DNA from: Rhodocyclaceae bacterium
GTDB taxonomy: Bacteria; Pseudomonadota; Gammaproteobacteria; Burkholderiales; Rhodocyclaceae
DNA length: 42,739 bases
Assembly: GCA_029982755.1 (NCBI GenBank)
Contig: JARRBR010000010.1
Coordinates: 1-42,739 of the forward strand
Direction: 5' to 3'
Both the position numbers and the translations under genes were made by a program. Positions 22,729 to 31,511 of this stretch are shown here, one piece after another (the first letter of the stretch is position 1; the number at the start of each line of letters is the position of its first letter). Under the pieces are notes generated by a model. That model searched no databases, was not told where the DNA came from, and saw only the letters and a list, made by a program, of their open reading frames with translations.

Positions 22729-23748
22729 CTAGAAGAAGCGGTCGAAATGGATCTGCCCGAAGGGGACCTTGTGGCCGAGCATCAGCAGCTCCTGCAGGGC
22801 CTGGGTCATCGGCGGCGGGCCGGCGAAGTAGAACTCGTAGTCGGCCAGGGGCCGGGGCAACACCCGGATCAGTTCATCGTGCACATAGCCGGTCCGCCCC
22901 GTCCAGTCGCCGCCGTCATGCGGAAGCGACACTACCGGAATGAACTCGATGGCGGAACCGAAGCCGGGAAGCTGGCGCAGCATGTCCTCGCCGCAGACGT
23001 CGCGCGGCGTGCGCGCGCCGTAGAAGAAGTGCAGGCGCCGGCCCTCCAGCATTCCGGCCTCGTCGGCGCCTCGCGCAACCGAGATCATCGGCGCGAGGCC
23101 CGAGCCGCCTGCGACGCAGACGAGGTCGCGTGGGGCCTCGGGGCGCAGATGGGCCGTGCCATAGGGGCCGTCGAGCCCGATCTCGTTGCCGACGGCGAGG
23201 CGATCGAACAGGACGTGGGACCCCTGGCCGTGCTGCACCCGCCGGATCTGGAAATGCCATTCGCGACGCCCGTTGGCCGTGTTCGCCAGCGAATAGGGCC
23301 GCGAACTGGCAAGCCCGGGCAGGTCGAGCATCGCGTACTGGCCCGGCAGGAAATCCGCGTCCTCGCTCGCCACGAAGCGGAATTCGCGGATGTCGTGAGT
23401 GATCTCGCGAACCTGCGCGAGACGGGCCTGCTGGCGCTTGGGCGCGATGTGTGGCACGTATTCCGGCGCGGTCGCCGCCGCGATCGCCACGTCGCCGACG
23501 GCACGGCACTGGCAGGCCAGCCTGCGTCCGCGCCTGCGGTCCCGCTCGGTCAAGCCGGGCGCTTCCGGCCAGAGCTCCTCGACCGCTCCTTCGATGAGAT
23601 CGAACTTGCAACCGCCGCAGCCTCCGGAGTTACATTCATAGGTCAGTCCCTTTCCGGCACGCAGCGCCGCGCGCAGGATGGTGTCGCCGGCTTGCTGGGG
23701 GAACACGCCGCCGTCCTTCAGGAGTGTGATGCTTGCTGGATTGCTCAT
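22729..23748 (-). CDS. tmoF: Toluene monooxygenase NADH:ferredoxin reductase subunit TmoF
   Basis: A 339-residue reductase passing electrons from NAD(P)H through FAD and a 2Fe-2S centre to the Rieske protein. The N-terminal plant-type ferredoxin domain has Cys39, Cys44, Cys47 (CNSGGCGGC) and Cys79. The FAD site is RPYSLANTANGRREW, and the nucleotide site VAGGSGLAPM. It resembles TmoF (326 residues) and other BMM reductases. The ATG at 23748 was chosen at family homology; the ORF-track extension is GC-rich read-through. It is the last structural gene, 61 bases after tmoE. Confidence 0.92.
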   Translation of the reverse strand: MSNPASITLLKDGGVFPQQAGDTILRAALRAGKGLTYECNSGGCGGCKFDLIEGAVEELWPEAPGLTERDRRRGRRLACQCRAVGDVAIAAATAPEYVPHIAPKRQQARLAQVREITHDIREFRFVASEDADFLPGQYAMLDLPGLASSRPYSLANTANGRREWHFQIRRVQHGQGSHVLFDRLAVGNEIGLDGPYGTAHLRPEAPRDLVCVAGGSGLAPMISVARGADEAGMLEGRRLHFFYGARTPRDVCGEDMLRQLPGFGSAIEFIPVVSLPHDGGDWTGRTGYVHDELIRVLPRPLADYEFYFAGPPPMTQALQELLMLGHKVPFGQIHFDRFF

Positions 23749-23809
23749 GGGATCTCGACACGGAAAGGAGAGCTGCGGGCGCCTCGGCTGAAGCGCCCGG
23801 GGCGACGTT

Positions 23810-24796
23810 TCAGAGCCCGAGGGCGTGCCGGAAGGCGCGCGTTGCCGCCTTCGCGGATGCCGCGGCGTCCGGGACGTCGGGGAGCATTGCGCAATAGGCG
23901 TCGATCGCCTTGTCCGCCAGCGGCTCCCACTTCGCGATCCAGCCCTGGATGAGCGCAAGATTTCCCGGCGTTTCGAGCGCCATCTTGATGAAGGCCCCCA
24001 GCCAGCGGCGGTGGCGTGCGGAATCGATCAACTGCGCATCGGTGATGAGGCCGAGCAGCGTGTCGCCGTTGTGCCGTGCCGATTCGCCCAGCTTGCGCAG
24101 CACGCTTTCCTCGATGGCGGGCTTGGCGACGAGGTTCAGCACGACGATGGCTTCGCCCCAGTCCCAGACGGTCAGCGTCTTCTCCATCAGTTCGCGGAAG
24201 CCCTGCCATACGGGATCCTTCTCCCAGTAGGCGCGCTCGTCGCTGCCGAAGCCCTTGTCGGGAAAGGTCGTGGACAGCTCCTTCGTCCGATAGGCGGTGT
24301 GGCTGACCCAGCGCAGGCTGTCCGCCATCTGGAAGTAGTTGCAGTTGGTGATCGTGCTCGCCGGCGAAACCTGCCCGACGTAGGCCGATGCCATCTGCAC
24401 CGTGTGAAAGAGGTAGCGCACCGGCGCGTACATCCGCGCCAGCGTGCCCGCCCAGCGCGCATCGAGCGCCTTGTCGTGCTCGCGCTGGTTGAACTGGTCG
24501 AACAGGCCGAAGACGTAGGTCTCCTGGCCGTCCTGCATCAGGTTGTAGGTGCGGTAGACCACCTCTTCCGGGTCGCGGAAGGCGTTCCAGTCATCGTGCT
24601 TGAGCGGCGTCGCGAAGGTGTTCTTCTTGTACCACTCGTTCATGAAGATGCCGGGTGCGAGCTCGTACGGCGCGTCGGGGTCGCGATCGTTGTAGTGCAG
24701 GTTCGCGCTGACGATCTCGTACTCGCTGGGCTTGCGCCGGCGGGCGGCAAGGTGGCTCCAGGTCTTGAGTGGCTTGAGCTGCTGCGGTTCGGTCAT
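23810..24796 (-). CDS. tmoE: Toluene monooxygenase hydroxylase beta subunit TmoE
   Basis: A 328-residue beta subunit of the (alpha-beta-gamma)2 hydroxylase; it has the ferritin-like fold but no di-iron ligands and supports the alpha subunit. The start LKPLKTWSHLAARRRKPSEYEIVS and the segment SPASTITNCNYFQMADSLRWVSHTAYR (two consecutive stretches) are typical of TmoE, TouE and TbuA2. Length matches TmoE (about 327). The ATG at 24796 follows GGAGACAGGA. It is 38 bases after tmoD. Confidence 0.93.
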   Translation of the reverse strand: MTEPQQLKPLKTWSHLAARRRKPSEYEIVSANLHYNDRDPDAPYELAPGIFMNEWYKKNTFATPLKHDDWNAFRDPEEVVYRTYNLMQDGQETYVFGLFDQFNQREHDKALDARWAGTLARMYAPVRYLFHTVQMASAYVGQVSPASTITNCNYFQMADSLRWVSHTAYRTKELSTTFPDKGFGSDERAYWEKDPVWQGFRELMEKTLTVWDWGEAIVVLNLVAKPAIEESVLRKLGESARHNGDTLLGLITDAQLIDSARHRRWLGAFIKMALETPGNLALIQGWIAKWEPLADKAIDAYCAMLPDVPDAAASAKAATRAFRHALGL

Positions 24797-24834
24797 TCCT
24801 GTCTCCTCGATTTGTCCTTGTCCGGCGCGGGTCA

Positions 24835-25149
24835 TCAGATCTTCTTGACGAAGTAGAAGCGCACGGCGTTGTCCTGGCTTTCGATCTGTCCCGCAAACGA
24901 GCTGAGATCCACTTCCAGGTCGTTCATGCGGAAGGGCCGGCCGAGTTCCTCCTCGATCGTCTCGCGGCGCAGGATCATTTCCTGCTCGGCGTGGATGCGC
25001 AGGCAGGCCCGCTTGTCCTCGACGAAGATCTCCTTGCCGGGGTTGTCGATCCTGGCCGCTTCGATCACCGCCATCGCGAGATCGCCGGCGCGCATGATCG
25101 GCCCGACCATGTTGTTGTGGTACGCCTGTTCAGAGGCTGCTGCACTCAT
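24835..25149 (-). CDS. tmoD: Toluene monooxygenase effector protein TmoD
   Basis: A 104-residue cofactor-free effector that binds the hydroxylase and tunes oxygen activation and regiospecificity. The segment [21 protein letters not shown] and the central [20 protein letters not shown] are typical of TmoD/TouD/TbuV. Length matches TmoD (103). It is 50 bases after tmoC in the operon. Confidence 0.93.
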   Translation of the reverse strand: MSAAASEQAYHNNMVGPIMRAGDLAMAVIEAARIDNPGKEIFVEDKRACLRIHAEQEMILRRETIEEELGRPFRMNDLEVDLSSFAGQIESQDNAVRFYFVKKI

Positions 25150-25199
25150 CGTCTTTCCTTTTCGTGTTTTGCTGCGGTCGGGCAGCGGGTGCCGCGGGC

Positions 25200-25535
25200 T
25201 CAGCTATGGGCAAAGAGCGGCGTCACGCCTTCGGTCTTCACCAAGATGTCAGTGCCATCCACCTTCACCGGGTACTCGGCCAGCGCGCAGTCGTCGGGGT
25301 TGATGCCCTGGCCGGTGAAGGCGTCGAACTGCCACAGATGCGCCCGGCAGATGAGCTTGGTGCCGTCGAACTTGCCCTCGGCGAGGGGAATGTCCTGATG
25401 CGGGCAGATGCCCTGGAAGGCCTTGAATTCGCCGCCGTCGGCACAGACCAGCAGAATCTCCTGGCCGTTGACGGTGTAGGCCTCCATTTCGCCTTCCCAC
25501 AGGTCATCGACCGTGCAGACTTTCGTAAAACCCAT
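25200..25535 (-). CDS. tmoC: Toluene monooxygenase Rieske ferredoxin TmoC
   Basis: A 111-residue Rieske-type 2Fe-2S ferredoxin carrying electrons from TmoF to the hydroxylase. Ligands are Cys44 and His46 in GICPHQD and Cys63 and His66 in [10 protein letters not shown], the CxH-x16-CxxH pattern. TmoC of toluene-4-monooxygenase has 112 residues. It stands 38 bases after tmoB and is a likely client of the ISC system upstream. Confidence 0.94.
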   Translation of the reverse strand: MGFTKVCTVDDLWEGEMEAYTVNGQEILLVCADGGEFKAFQGICPHQDIPLAEGKFDGTKLICRAHLWQFDAFTGQGINPDDCALAEYPVKVDGTDILVKTEGVTPLFAHS

Positions 25536-25573
25536 GTCTCGCTCCTGAATCCTTGCTTTTGTTCGGGCGCCGC

Positions 25574-25840
25574 TCAGTGCGGCGCCGCCTCCCAGAGGAT
25601 CTCGACGGTCTCTGTCGGCATGAAGCCGGCCTCGGCCACCTTCATCGTCCGCGGCAGGAAGTCCTCGGCACCCTGCTTGCGCACGCGCAGGATGCAGCCG
25701 GGACGGGCCCGGACGCGGCGGCCCACCGAATGCACCGCGGCAGCGGCGGCCACCTCGTCCATGGTGTTCTCGGTATCGACCGGAACCAGTTGCAGGACGA
25801 AATCGCCCTCGAAATTGGAAGTCAGCGGAAATAGCGCCAT
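25574..25840 (-). CDS. tmoB: Toluene monooxygenase hydroxylase gamma subunit TmoB
   Basis: An 88-residue gamma subunit with a ubiquitin-like fold that packs against the alpha subunit. The start MALFPLTSNFEGDFVLQLVP and the segment RPGCILRVRKQGAEDFLPR are typical of TmoB/TouB/TbuU. The ORF track hides it in a 448-residue frame beginning at 26920; that extension is antisense-like read-through of tmoA. The ATG at 25840 follows a GAGGAGACC-type ribosome site. It lies 71 bases after tmoA. Confidence 0.93.
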   Translation of the reverse strand: MALFPLTSNFEGDFVLQLVPVDTENTMDEVAAAAAVHSVGRRVRARPGCILRVRKQGAEDFLPRTMKVAEAGFMPTETVEILWEAAPH

Positions 25841-25911
25841 GTGTTGGGTCTCCTCATTGATGCGTTTGGATCGGGCCCGTCCTCCGCGGGTCAGGCCGCT
25901 TCGTCGTCCGT

Positions 25912-27417
25912 TCAGCCGGCGTTGCGCTGCGCGCGCATCGCCCGATACACCTCGGCCCACGCGTAGTTGTGGGCGTCGTCGCCACACTCTCCGGGGGCGA
26001 TGTTCATGTACTGAAGCGCCCCGCTCAGGTCCATCGGCTGGATCATTCCGGCCAGGAAGCGGTCGACGATGCTCAGGTGGCCGGCATAGCGCTCGGGCTC
26101 CTGCTGGAACACCCAGCGGTCGACTTCGGAGCCGAAGTGGTAGAGGCGCCCCTTGTACTCGAGCGGGTAGTCCTTGACGTTCCACTTCTTGCCCGGCGTA
26201 CCGAGAATCGGCAGCTGGCACATGTTGCAGACGTAGGGCAGCGTCTCGGGATAGGCCTTGGCCATGTTGCCGTCGACCACGTTGTCGATGATCACGTCCC
26301 AGCACTGGCCCCAGGTGTCGTTCCAGCCGGGGTACTTCTCCTCGAGCCAGGCGCGCTCCTGCGGCGTGACGCCGGCCGCCGGGTTCCACCACACGGTGGG
26401 CCGCCAGTAGTACGAGCCCAGATGCATGCCGTGATGCGTCTCGCTGAGGTCGGCCAGGAACTGCTCCCAGTACCACGGCAGTTCCAGCCCCATGTCGGTC
26501 AGGGCGCGCTCGAACTGGGCGACGATCCACTCCTCCATGAACTCCTTGAAGGACTGCTTGCGGTGCTCGAGCGGCGTGTAGTAGTCCATGATCGGACCGG
26601 TGAGCACCGAGAACAGCTTCCACGCACCCCACACCGCGATATCGACGCGCCGCTGCGCCTCCTCCTTCCTGCCGTTCTCGATCAGGATCTTCAGCGCCGG
26701 CCCGCCGATCTGCGCGTGGCGCGATTCGTCGGTCTGAATGCTCGAGATGAGGTTGGCGAAGGTGTGATCCCCGGCTTCCGCAGCGTCCGCGGCGAGCCCG
26801 AGGAACTGCATGTTGGTGAAGCCCGTCTCGACGCTGAAGGTGAGCATGATCGAGACGCTGATCGCGTCGCGCGTCATCATGATGTCGTCGAAGAAGTGAC
26901 GCGCGGCGATCATCGCCCACTCGTTGGTGTCGTAGGCCTTGAACGCCCAGTCCATCTGGCGGTCCTTCGACACGTGCTCGTGGGGGAAATAGAGCTGCAT
27001 CTGGCCGTGGCGGATTTCGTCGAGGCAGCCCAGCGTGGCCATGTTGCGCATGCCCGGCGCCCGGGAGAAGCGCATCATCCGCGCCTCGGCGCTGGCGGCG
27101 GCGTACTCCCCGCGGGCGATGGCGCCGTAATGCGCCTTCATCACCGACTTCCAGCCCGGGTCGGCATTCTCGAAGATCCGGCTGCGCTCGAGCGCGGCCT
27201 TGACCGAGTACGCCCCGGCATCCTTTTCGCGCTGGACCTTCACGTACTCGGGGTAGGTCTGCTTGTAGGGTTCGTCGTACTTTTCCCAGGCGTCCTGCGG
27301 CAGTCCGTAATCACCCGCCAGCCCGGCCGGGAAGAGCTCCCCGTCGCTGACGTACGTGGGCGTCCAGTTCGTGGTCCGGGCCAGGTCGTACCAATCCATC
27401 CTGTTGAGCAATGCCAT
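25912..27417 (-). CDS. tmoA: Toluene/benzene monooxygenase hydroxylase alpha subunit TmoA
   Basis: The 501-residue catalytic subunit of a soluble di-iron monooxygenase that hydroxylates the aromatic ring. Ligands match toluene-4-monooxygenase numbering: Glu104 in GEYAA, Glu134 and His137 in LDEIRHGQ, Glu197 in VETGFTN, and the ExxH of QTDESRHAQ. Pocket residues Ile100, Gly103, Ala107, Phe176, Thr201 and Phe205 are as I recall for T4MO, but position 196 is Val instead of Phe. Length equals TmoA (500). The ATG at 27417 follows AGGAAGGAGACA. It heads tmoABCDEF; the product position (para, meta or ortho) cannot be read with certainty. Confidence 0.94.
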   Translation of the reverse strand: MALLNRMDWYDLARTTNWTPTYVSDGELFPAGLAGDYGLPQDAWEKYDEPYKQTYPEYVKVQREKDAGAYSVKAALERSRIFENADPGWKSVMKAHYGAIARGEYAAASAEARMMRFSRAPGMRNMATLGCLDEIRHGQMQLYFPHEHVSKDRQMDWAFKAYDTNEWAMIAARHFFDDIMMTRDAISVSIMLTFSVETGFTNMQFLGLAADAAEAGDHTFANLISSIQTDESRHAQIGGPALKILIENGRKEEAQRRVDIAVWGAWKLFSVLTGPIMDYYTPLEHRKQSFKEFMEEWIVAQFERALTDMGLELPWYWEQFLADLSETHHGMHLGSYYWRPTVWWNPAAGVTPQERAWLEEKYPGWNDTWGQCWDVIIDNVVDGNMAKAYPETLPYVCNMCQLPILGTPGKKWNVKDYPLEYKGRLYHFGSEVDRWVFQQEPERYAGHLSIVDRFLAGMIQPMDLSGALQYMNIAPGECGDDAHNYAWAEVYRAMRAQRNAG

Positions 27418-27561
27418 CCGTGTCTCCTTCCTGTTGTGGCTCGAGAGTTCGGCAGCCCTCGGAGCAAGGCGACGCGCGGGTCGCCACGTTCATGACGCCT
27501 CGCCGGGATGGCAGTGCGTCAGGCGCAGGAGAAAGTTAAACGGATGGGGCGGCGACGAAAA

Positions 27562-27577
27562 TTAGACTTTGGTTTAG
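27562..27577 (-). promoter_or_regulatory. Candidate TodT/StyR-type operator upstream of tmoA
   Basis: The minus strand reads CTAAACCAAAGTCTAA, an interrupted inverted repeat of the form TAAAC-N4-GTyTA. It matches 11 of 16 positions of the todX-type box as I recall it (ATAAAC-N4-GTTTAT). A further half-site, GTTTAA, lies 21 bases nearer the gene at 27536-27541. The centre is about 150 bases before the tmoA ATG, suitable for an activator site. Confidence 0.55.
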
Positions 27578-27647
27578 ACAGCGTCGCAGTCACGGTACTG
27601 CCGGACAGGGTCGCCGGCCGTCGCGCGATGAGTGCCTGGCTTGAACG

Positions 27648-27653
27648 TATAAT
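27648..27653 (+). promoter_or_regulatory. Candidate -10 box of mutS promoter
   Basis: A perfect TATAAT lies 109 bases before the mutS ATG. No good -35 sequence stands at the usual distance, so the assignment is moderate. Confidence 0.45.
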
Positions 27654-27761
27654 CCGCCCCCTACCCGTCCGAAGCCGGCAACTGCGCGGCCTCATCGCCA
27701 GGCGCGCACCGACCGCCCGGCGGCCGGAAACAGAGCGCAATTGCCGGAACGCAAGAGGAAC

Positions 27762-30419
27762 ATGCAGACAAGAAGGCATCTCACCGAAGCCGAGATCAGC
27801 GCCCACACGCCGATGATGCAGCAGTATCTGCGGCTGAAGCAGCAGCATCCCGACACCCTGCTCTTCTACCGCATGGGCGACTTCTACGAGCTCTTCTTCG
27901 AGGACGCCGAGAAGGCCGCCCGCCTGCTCGACATCACGCTGACCACCCGCGGCCAGTCGAGCGGCGAGCCGATCCGCATGGCGGGCGTGCCCTTCCACGC
28001 CCTCGAGCAGTACCTCGCGCGCCTGGTCAGGCTCGGCGAATCGGTCGTGATCGCCGAGCAGGTCGGCGAGCCCGGGGCGACCAAGGGGCCGATGGAGCGT
28101 GCGGTCAGCCGCATCGTCACCCCCGGCACGCTGACCGACGCGGCGCTGCTCGACGACCGCCGCGACGCCCTGCTGCTGGCGGCCAACCTGCACCGCGGCG
28201 TGCTCGGGCTGGCTTGGCTGAACCTCGCCAACGGCGACTTGCGCCTGATGCAGTGCCCGTCGGACGCACTGCAGGCACAGTTCGAGCGCCTGCGCCCGGC
28301 CGAGGTGCTGGTGCCCGACGGTCTCGCCCTGCCCCTGCTGGATGCGCTCGCCCCGGCCCAGCGCCGCCTGGCCGACTGGCAGTTCGACGCCGAGACCGGC
28401 GCGCGCCTGCTCACCACCCACTTCGGCACCCGCGACCTCGCCGGCTTCGGCGTCGAGGATCTGCCGGTGGCGCTCGGCGCCGCCGCGGCGCTGTACGACT
28501 ACGCCCAGGCCACCCAGCGCCAGACGCTGGCGCACGTCACCGGCCTCGTCGTCGAGCGCGAATCCGAATACCTGCGTCTGGATGCCGCAACCCGGCGCAA
28601 TCTGGAACTGACCGAGACCCTGCGCGGCGAGGCCTCCCCCACCCTGCTGTCGCTGCTCGACACCTGCGTCACCAGCATGGGCTCGCGCTGGCTGCGCCAC
28701 GCCCTGCACCACCCGTTGCGCGAGCGCGCCGAACCCGCGGCGCGCCATGCGGCGGTGGCCGAGCTGGCCGGCGCGGCCGAGGGGGAGATGGCAGTCGCCG
28801 GCAGCCAGGGCACCAGCCTCGCCCTCTCCGGGCGCGACGGCCGCATCGCCTTCGCGGTGCGCAGCGCGCTGCGCGGCGTGGCCGACGTGGACCGCATCAC
28901 CGCCCGCATCGCCTTGCGCAGCGCGCGCCCGCGCGACCTCTCGGCGCTGCGCGAGAGCCTCGTCCGCCTGCCCGAGCTCGCCGCCGCGCTCGGCCCCTGC
29001 CGCGCGCGGCTGCTCGCCGAGATCGTCGGCGCGCTCGCCATCGCCCCCGAACCGCTCGACTTGCTGCAGCGCGCGATCGCAGCCGAGCCCGCAGCCATGG
29101 TGCGCGACGGTGGCGTGATCGCCCCCGGCTACGACGCCGAGCTCGACGAGCTGCGCGGCATCCAGACCAACTGCGGCGAGTTCCTGATGGCGCTGGAGGC
29201 GCGCGAGCGCGAGCGCAGCGGCATCCCCGGGCTGAAGGTCGAATTCAACAAGGTGCACGGCTTCTACATCGAGGTCAGCCGCGCCAACGCCGACAAGGTG
29301 CCCGACGACTACCGCCGCCGCCAGACGCTGAAGAACGCCGAACGCTACATCACCCCGGAGCTCAAGGCCTTCGAGGACAAGGCGCTGTCGGCCAACGAAC
29401 GGGCGCTGGCACGCGAGAAGCTGCTCTTCGATCAGGTGCTGGACGTGCTCGCCGCCCACATCCCGGCGCTGCAGCGCATCGCGCGGGCGCTCGCCCTGCT
29501 CGACGGCCTCGCCGCGTTCGCCGAAGCCGCGCTGCGCTACGGCTACGTGCAGCCGCGCTTCGTCGACACCCCGGGACTCAACATCGTCGGTGGCCGCCAC
29601 CCGGTGGTCGAGCGCCAGGTGGAGAACTTCATCCGCAACGACGCGCGCCTGGCCGCCACCCGCCGCATGCTGATGATCACCGGCCCCAACATGGGCGGCA
29701 AATCGACCTTCATGCGCCAGGTGGCGCTGATCTGCCTGCTCGCCCACGTCGGCAGCTTCGTGCCGGCAGACGCCGCCGAACTCGGGCCCCTGGATGCCAT
29801 CTTCACCCGCATCGGCGCCTCGGACGACCTCGCCTCGGGGCGCTCGACCTTCATGGTCGAGATGACCGAGGCCGCCGCCATCCTGCACGGCGCCACCGAG
29901 CGCAGCCTGGTCCTGATGGACGAGATCGGGCGCGGCACCTCGACCTTCGACGGTCTCGCGCTCGCCTTCGCGATCGCCCGCCACCTGCTGGAGAAGTCGC
30001 GCTCGCTGACGCTGTTCGCCACCCACTACTTCGAGCTCACCCGCCTCAACGCCGACTACCCCGAGTGCGCCAACGTGCACCTGGATGCGGTCGAGCACGG
30101 CCATCGCATTGTGTTCCTGCACGCGCTGGAAGAGGGTCCGGCGAGCCAGAGCTACGGCATCGAGGTCGCGGCGCTGGCCGGCATTCCGGCCGCGGTCATC
30201 CGCGACGCCAAGCGCCGGCTGCGCGCGCTGGAGAACCGCGAGATCGACGCCGGTCCGCAGGCCGACCTGTTCGCCAGCCTGCCCGAGCCGGAGGACGCGC
30301 CGCTGTCGCACCCGGTGCTGACCGAGCTCGCCGACATCGACCCCGACGCGCTCAGCCCGCGCGAGGCGCTCGAGCGCCTGTACGCCCTCAAGCGCCTGGC
30401 CGGAGATGCCACCGCATGA
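27762..30419 (+). CDS. mutS: DNA mismatch repair protein MutS
   Basis: An 885-residue mismatch-recognition ATPase. The N-terminal mismatch-binding domain carries [15 protein letters not shown], the Phe-x-Glu wedge. Connector, lever and clamp domains follow ([15 protein letters not shown]). The ATPase domain has Walker [10 protein letters not shown] near residue 641, STFMVEMTE and the Walker [16 protein letters not shown]. Length fits the family (about 850-890). The ATG at 27762 follows AAGAGGAAC; the TTG at 27741 is an ORF-track extension. Its stop overlaps the next gene by ATGA, so the two are translationally coupled. Confidence 0.96.
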   Translation: MQTRRHLTEAEISAHTPMMQQYLRLKQQHPDTLLFYRMGDFYELFFEDAEKAARLLDITLTTRGQSSGEPIRMAGVPFHALEQYLARLVRLGESVVIAEQVGEPGATKGPMERAVSRIVTPGTLTDAALLDDRRDALLLAANLHRGVLGLAWLNLANGDLRLMQCPSDALQAQFERLRPAEVLVPDGLALPLLDALAPAQRRLADWQFDAETGARLLTTHFGTRDLAGFGVEDLPVALGAAAALYDYAQATQRQTLAHVTGLVVERESEYLRLDAATRRNLELTETLRGEASPTLLSLLDTCVTSMGSRWLRHALHHPLRERAEPAARHAAVAELAGAAEGEMAVAGSQGTSLALSGRDGRIAFAVRSALRGVADVDRITARIALRSARPRDLSALRESLVRLPELAAALGPCRARLLAEIVGALAIAPEPLDLLQRAIAAEPAAMVRDGGVIAPGYDAELDELRGIQTNCGEFLMALEARERERSGIPGLKVEFNKVHGFYIEVSRANADKVPDDYRRRQTLKNAERYITPELKAFEDKALSANERALAREKLLFDQVLDVLAAHIPALQRIARALALLDGLAAFAEAALRYGYVQPRFVDTPGLNIVGGRHPVVERQVENFIRNDARLAATRRMLMITGPNMGGKSTFMRQVALICLLAHVGSFVPADAAELGPLDAIFTRIGASDDLASGRSTFMVEMTEAAAILHGATERSLVLMDEIGRGTSTFDGLALAFAIARHLLEKSRSLTLFATHYFELTRLNADYPECANVHLDAVEHGHRIVFLHALEEGPASQSYGIEVAALAGIPAAVIRDAKRRLRALENREIDAGPQADLFASLPEPEDAPLSHPVLTELADIDPDALSPREALERLYALKRLAGDATA

Positions 30420-31186
30420 ACCCGCCGATCGACATCTCCGAAGAAGCCGGCGTGCGCTACCTGCACTTCGGCTCCGACTGGATCCAGGGCGCGATGCGCA
30501 TTCGCAAGCCGCACGCGCTCGAGCTCGCCTACACCCGCGAGATGATGGCCGGGCTGTTGCTGCGCGACGGGCTGGCCGCCGACGGCGGCCACTGGCCGCG
30601 CAGGGTGCTGATCATCGGCCTGGGCGCGGCGTCGCTGACGCGCTTCGTGCATCACCACCTGCCGCAGGCGAAGATCCGCGTGGTCGAGATCGCGCCCGCG
30701 GTGGTCGCCGCCGCGCGCCAGTTTTTCAAGCTCCCGCAGGAAGATGCGCGTTTCTCGGTGCACATCGGCTGCGGCGCACAGTACGTGCTAGAGCACGATG
30801 AGACCTGGGACTACGTGCTGGTCGATGGTTTCGACCGCAACGCCCGCGCCGGCGTGCTCGACACCGAGCCCTTCCACCAGGCGGTGCGTGCCAGGCTGTC
30901 CGAGCGCGGAATCATGGCGGTGAACCTGTTCGGGCGCTCGCGCGGCTACAAGTCGAGCCTCGAGCGCATCGTCCGCGCCTACGACGACCGCGCACTCGCC
31001 TTCCCGTCCTGCGACAGCGGCAACGTGGTTGCCTTCGGCGCGGCCGGCGAAGTGATCACGCGCACGGTCGATGAATTGCGCGAGCGCGCACGCCAGCTCA
31101 AGACGGAGACCGGCCTCGACCTGGGGCCCACCATCAGCCGGCTGGAACAGTCCGGCAACCTGCCGGGTGGCCAGCTGCTGCTCTGA
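30416..31186 (+). CDS. Spermidine synthase-like (SpeE-family) protein
   Basis: A 256-residue Rossmann-fold protein of the polyamine aminopropyltransferase superfamily. The nucleotide/decarboxy-SAM loop is [20 protein letters not shown], followed by [11 protein letters not shown] and the acidic DYVLVDGFD. It is shorter than true SpeE (about 285), and the usual GGGDG loop is replaced by GLGAAS, so real spermidine synthase activity is doubtful; many such mutS-linked proteins are annotated as fused-type or methyltransferase-like. The ATG at 30416 overlaps the mutS stop (ATGA). Confidence 0.75.
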   Translation: MNPPIDISEEAGVRYLHFGSDWIQGAMRIRKPHALELAYTREMMAGLLLRDGLAADGGHWPRRVLIIGLGAASLTRFVHHHLPQAKIRVVEIAPAVVAAARQFFKLPQEDARFSVHIGCGAQYVLEHDETWDYVLVDGFDRNARAGVLDTEPFHQAVRARLSERGIMAVNLFGRSRGYKSSLERIVRAYDDRALAFPSCDSGNVVAFGAAGEVITRTVDELRERARQLKTETGLDLGPTISRLEQSGNLPGGQLLL

Positions 31187-31288
31187 GCACGCGCGCATGC
31201 CGGAGGGGCGTGGTCAGAACCCCCGGGCACGCGCTATTGTCCACATCGAAACGATTTCCGCGGAGCTCGCGGACCGAGGTGCATGCAA

Positions 31289-31492
31289 ATGAACACTTTC
31301 CTGATCACCGTGATCGTCGTCGGCATCGTCATCGCTGCCATGGCCATCGGCGTCATGTTCGGCCGCAAACCGATTGCCGGCAGTTGCGGCGGCCTGGGCG
31401 CGATGGGACAGGACTGCGAATTCGGCTGCAAGAAGCCCTGCTCGAAGCGCCAGGCGCGTCTCGCCGCCCAGAACCCCGAACAACAAAGCTGA
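31289..31492 (+). CDS. nqrM: NqrM-like small membrane cysteine protein (DUF539)
   Basis: A 67-residue protein with one N-terminal membrane helix (TFLITVIVVGIVIAAMAIGVMF) and the conserved GRKPIAGSCGGLG segment, followed by Cys43, Cys47 and Cys51; Cys33 is in GSCGG. This matches NqrM, which matures the iron centre of Na+-translocating NADH:quinone reductase. The ATG at 31289 is spaced nine bases after GAGG, better than the ATG at 31283. No nqr or rnf gene is in the window, so the target complex must be encoded elsewhere. It precedes the CBS-domain gene by 19 bases. Confidence 0.75.
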   Translation: MNTFLITVIVVGIVIAAMAIGVMFGRKPIAGSCGGLGAMGQDCEFGCKKPCSKRQARLAAQNPEQQS

Positions 31493-31511
31493 ACACACCG
31501 GGAGCCCCAAC

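Larger units (their letters stand above)
27418..27761. other. 344-base divergent intergenic region between tmoA and mutS
   Basis: This region serves two divergent units. Toward tmoA it holds a TodT/StyR-like pseudo-palindrome, a downstream half-site (27536-27541) and an AGGAAGGAGACA ribosome site; no clear -10 or -35 for tmoA was found. Toward mutS it holds TATAAT. It has the most AT-rich patch of the neighbourhood (27550-27580). No gene or small RNA was recognised. Confidence 0.6.

Noticed and set aside
25841-26920. N-terminal extension of the minus-strand ORF holding tmoB
   Set aside because: It overlaps tmoA in another frame on the same strand; the real tmoB starts at 25840 with a ribosome site.
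28214-31186. 990-residue plus-strand ORF covering mutS and the SpeE-like gene
   Set aside because: Its first two thirds are an out-of-frame Arg/Ala-rich reading of mutS; only the final part from 30416 is the real SpeE-like gene.
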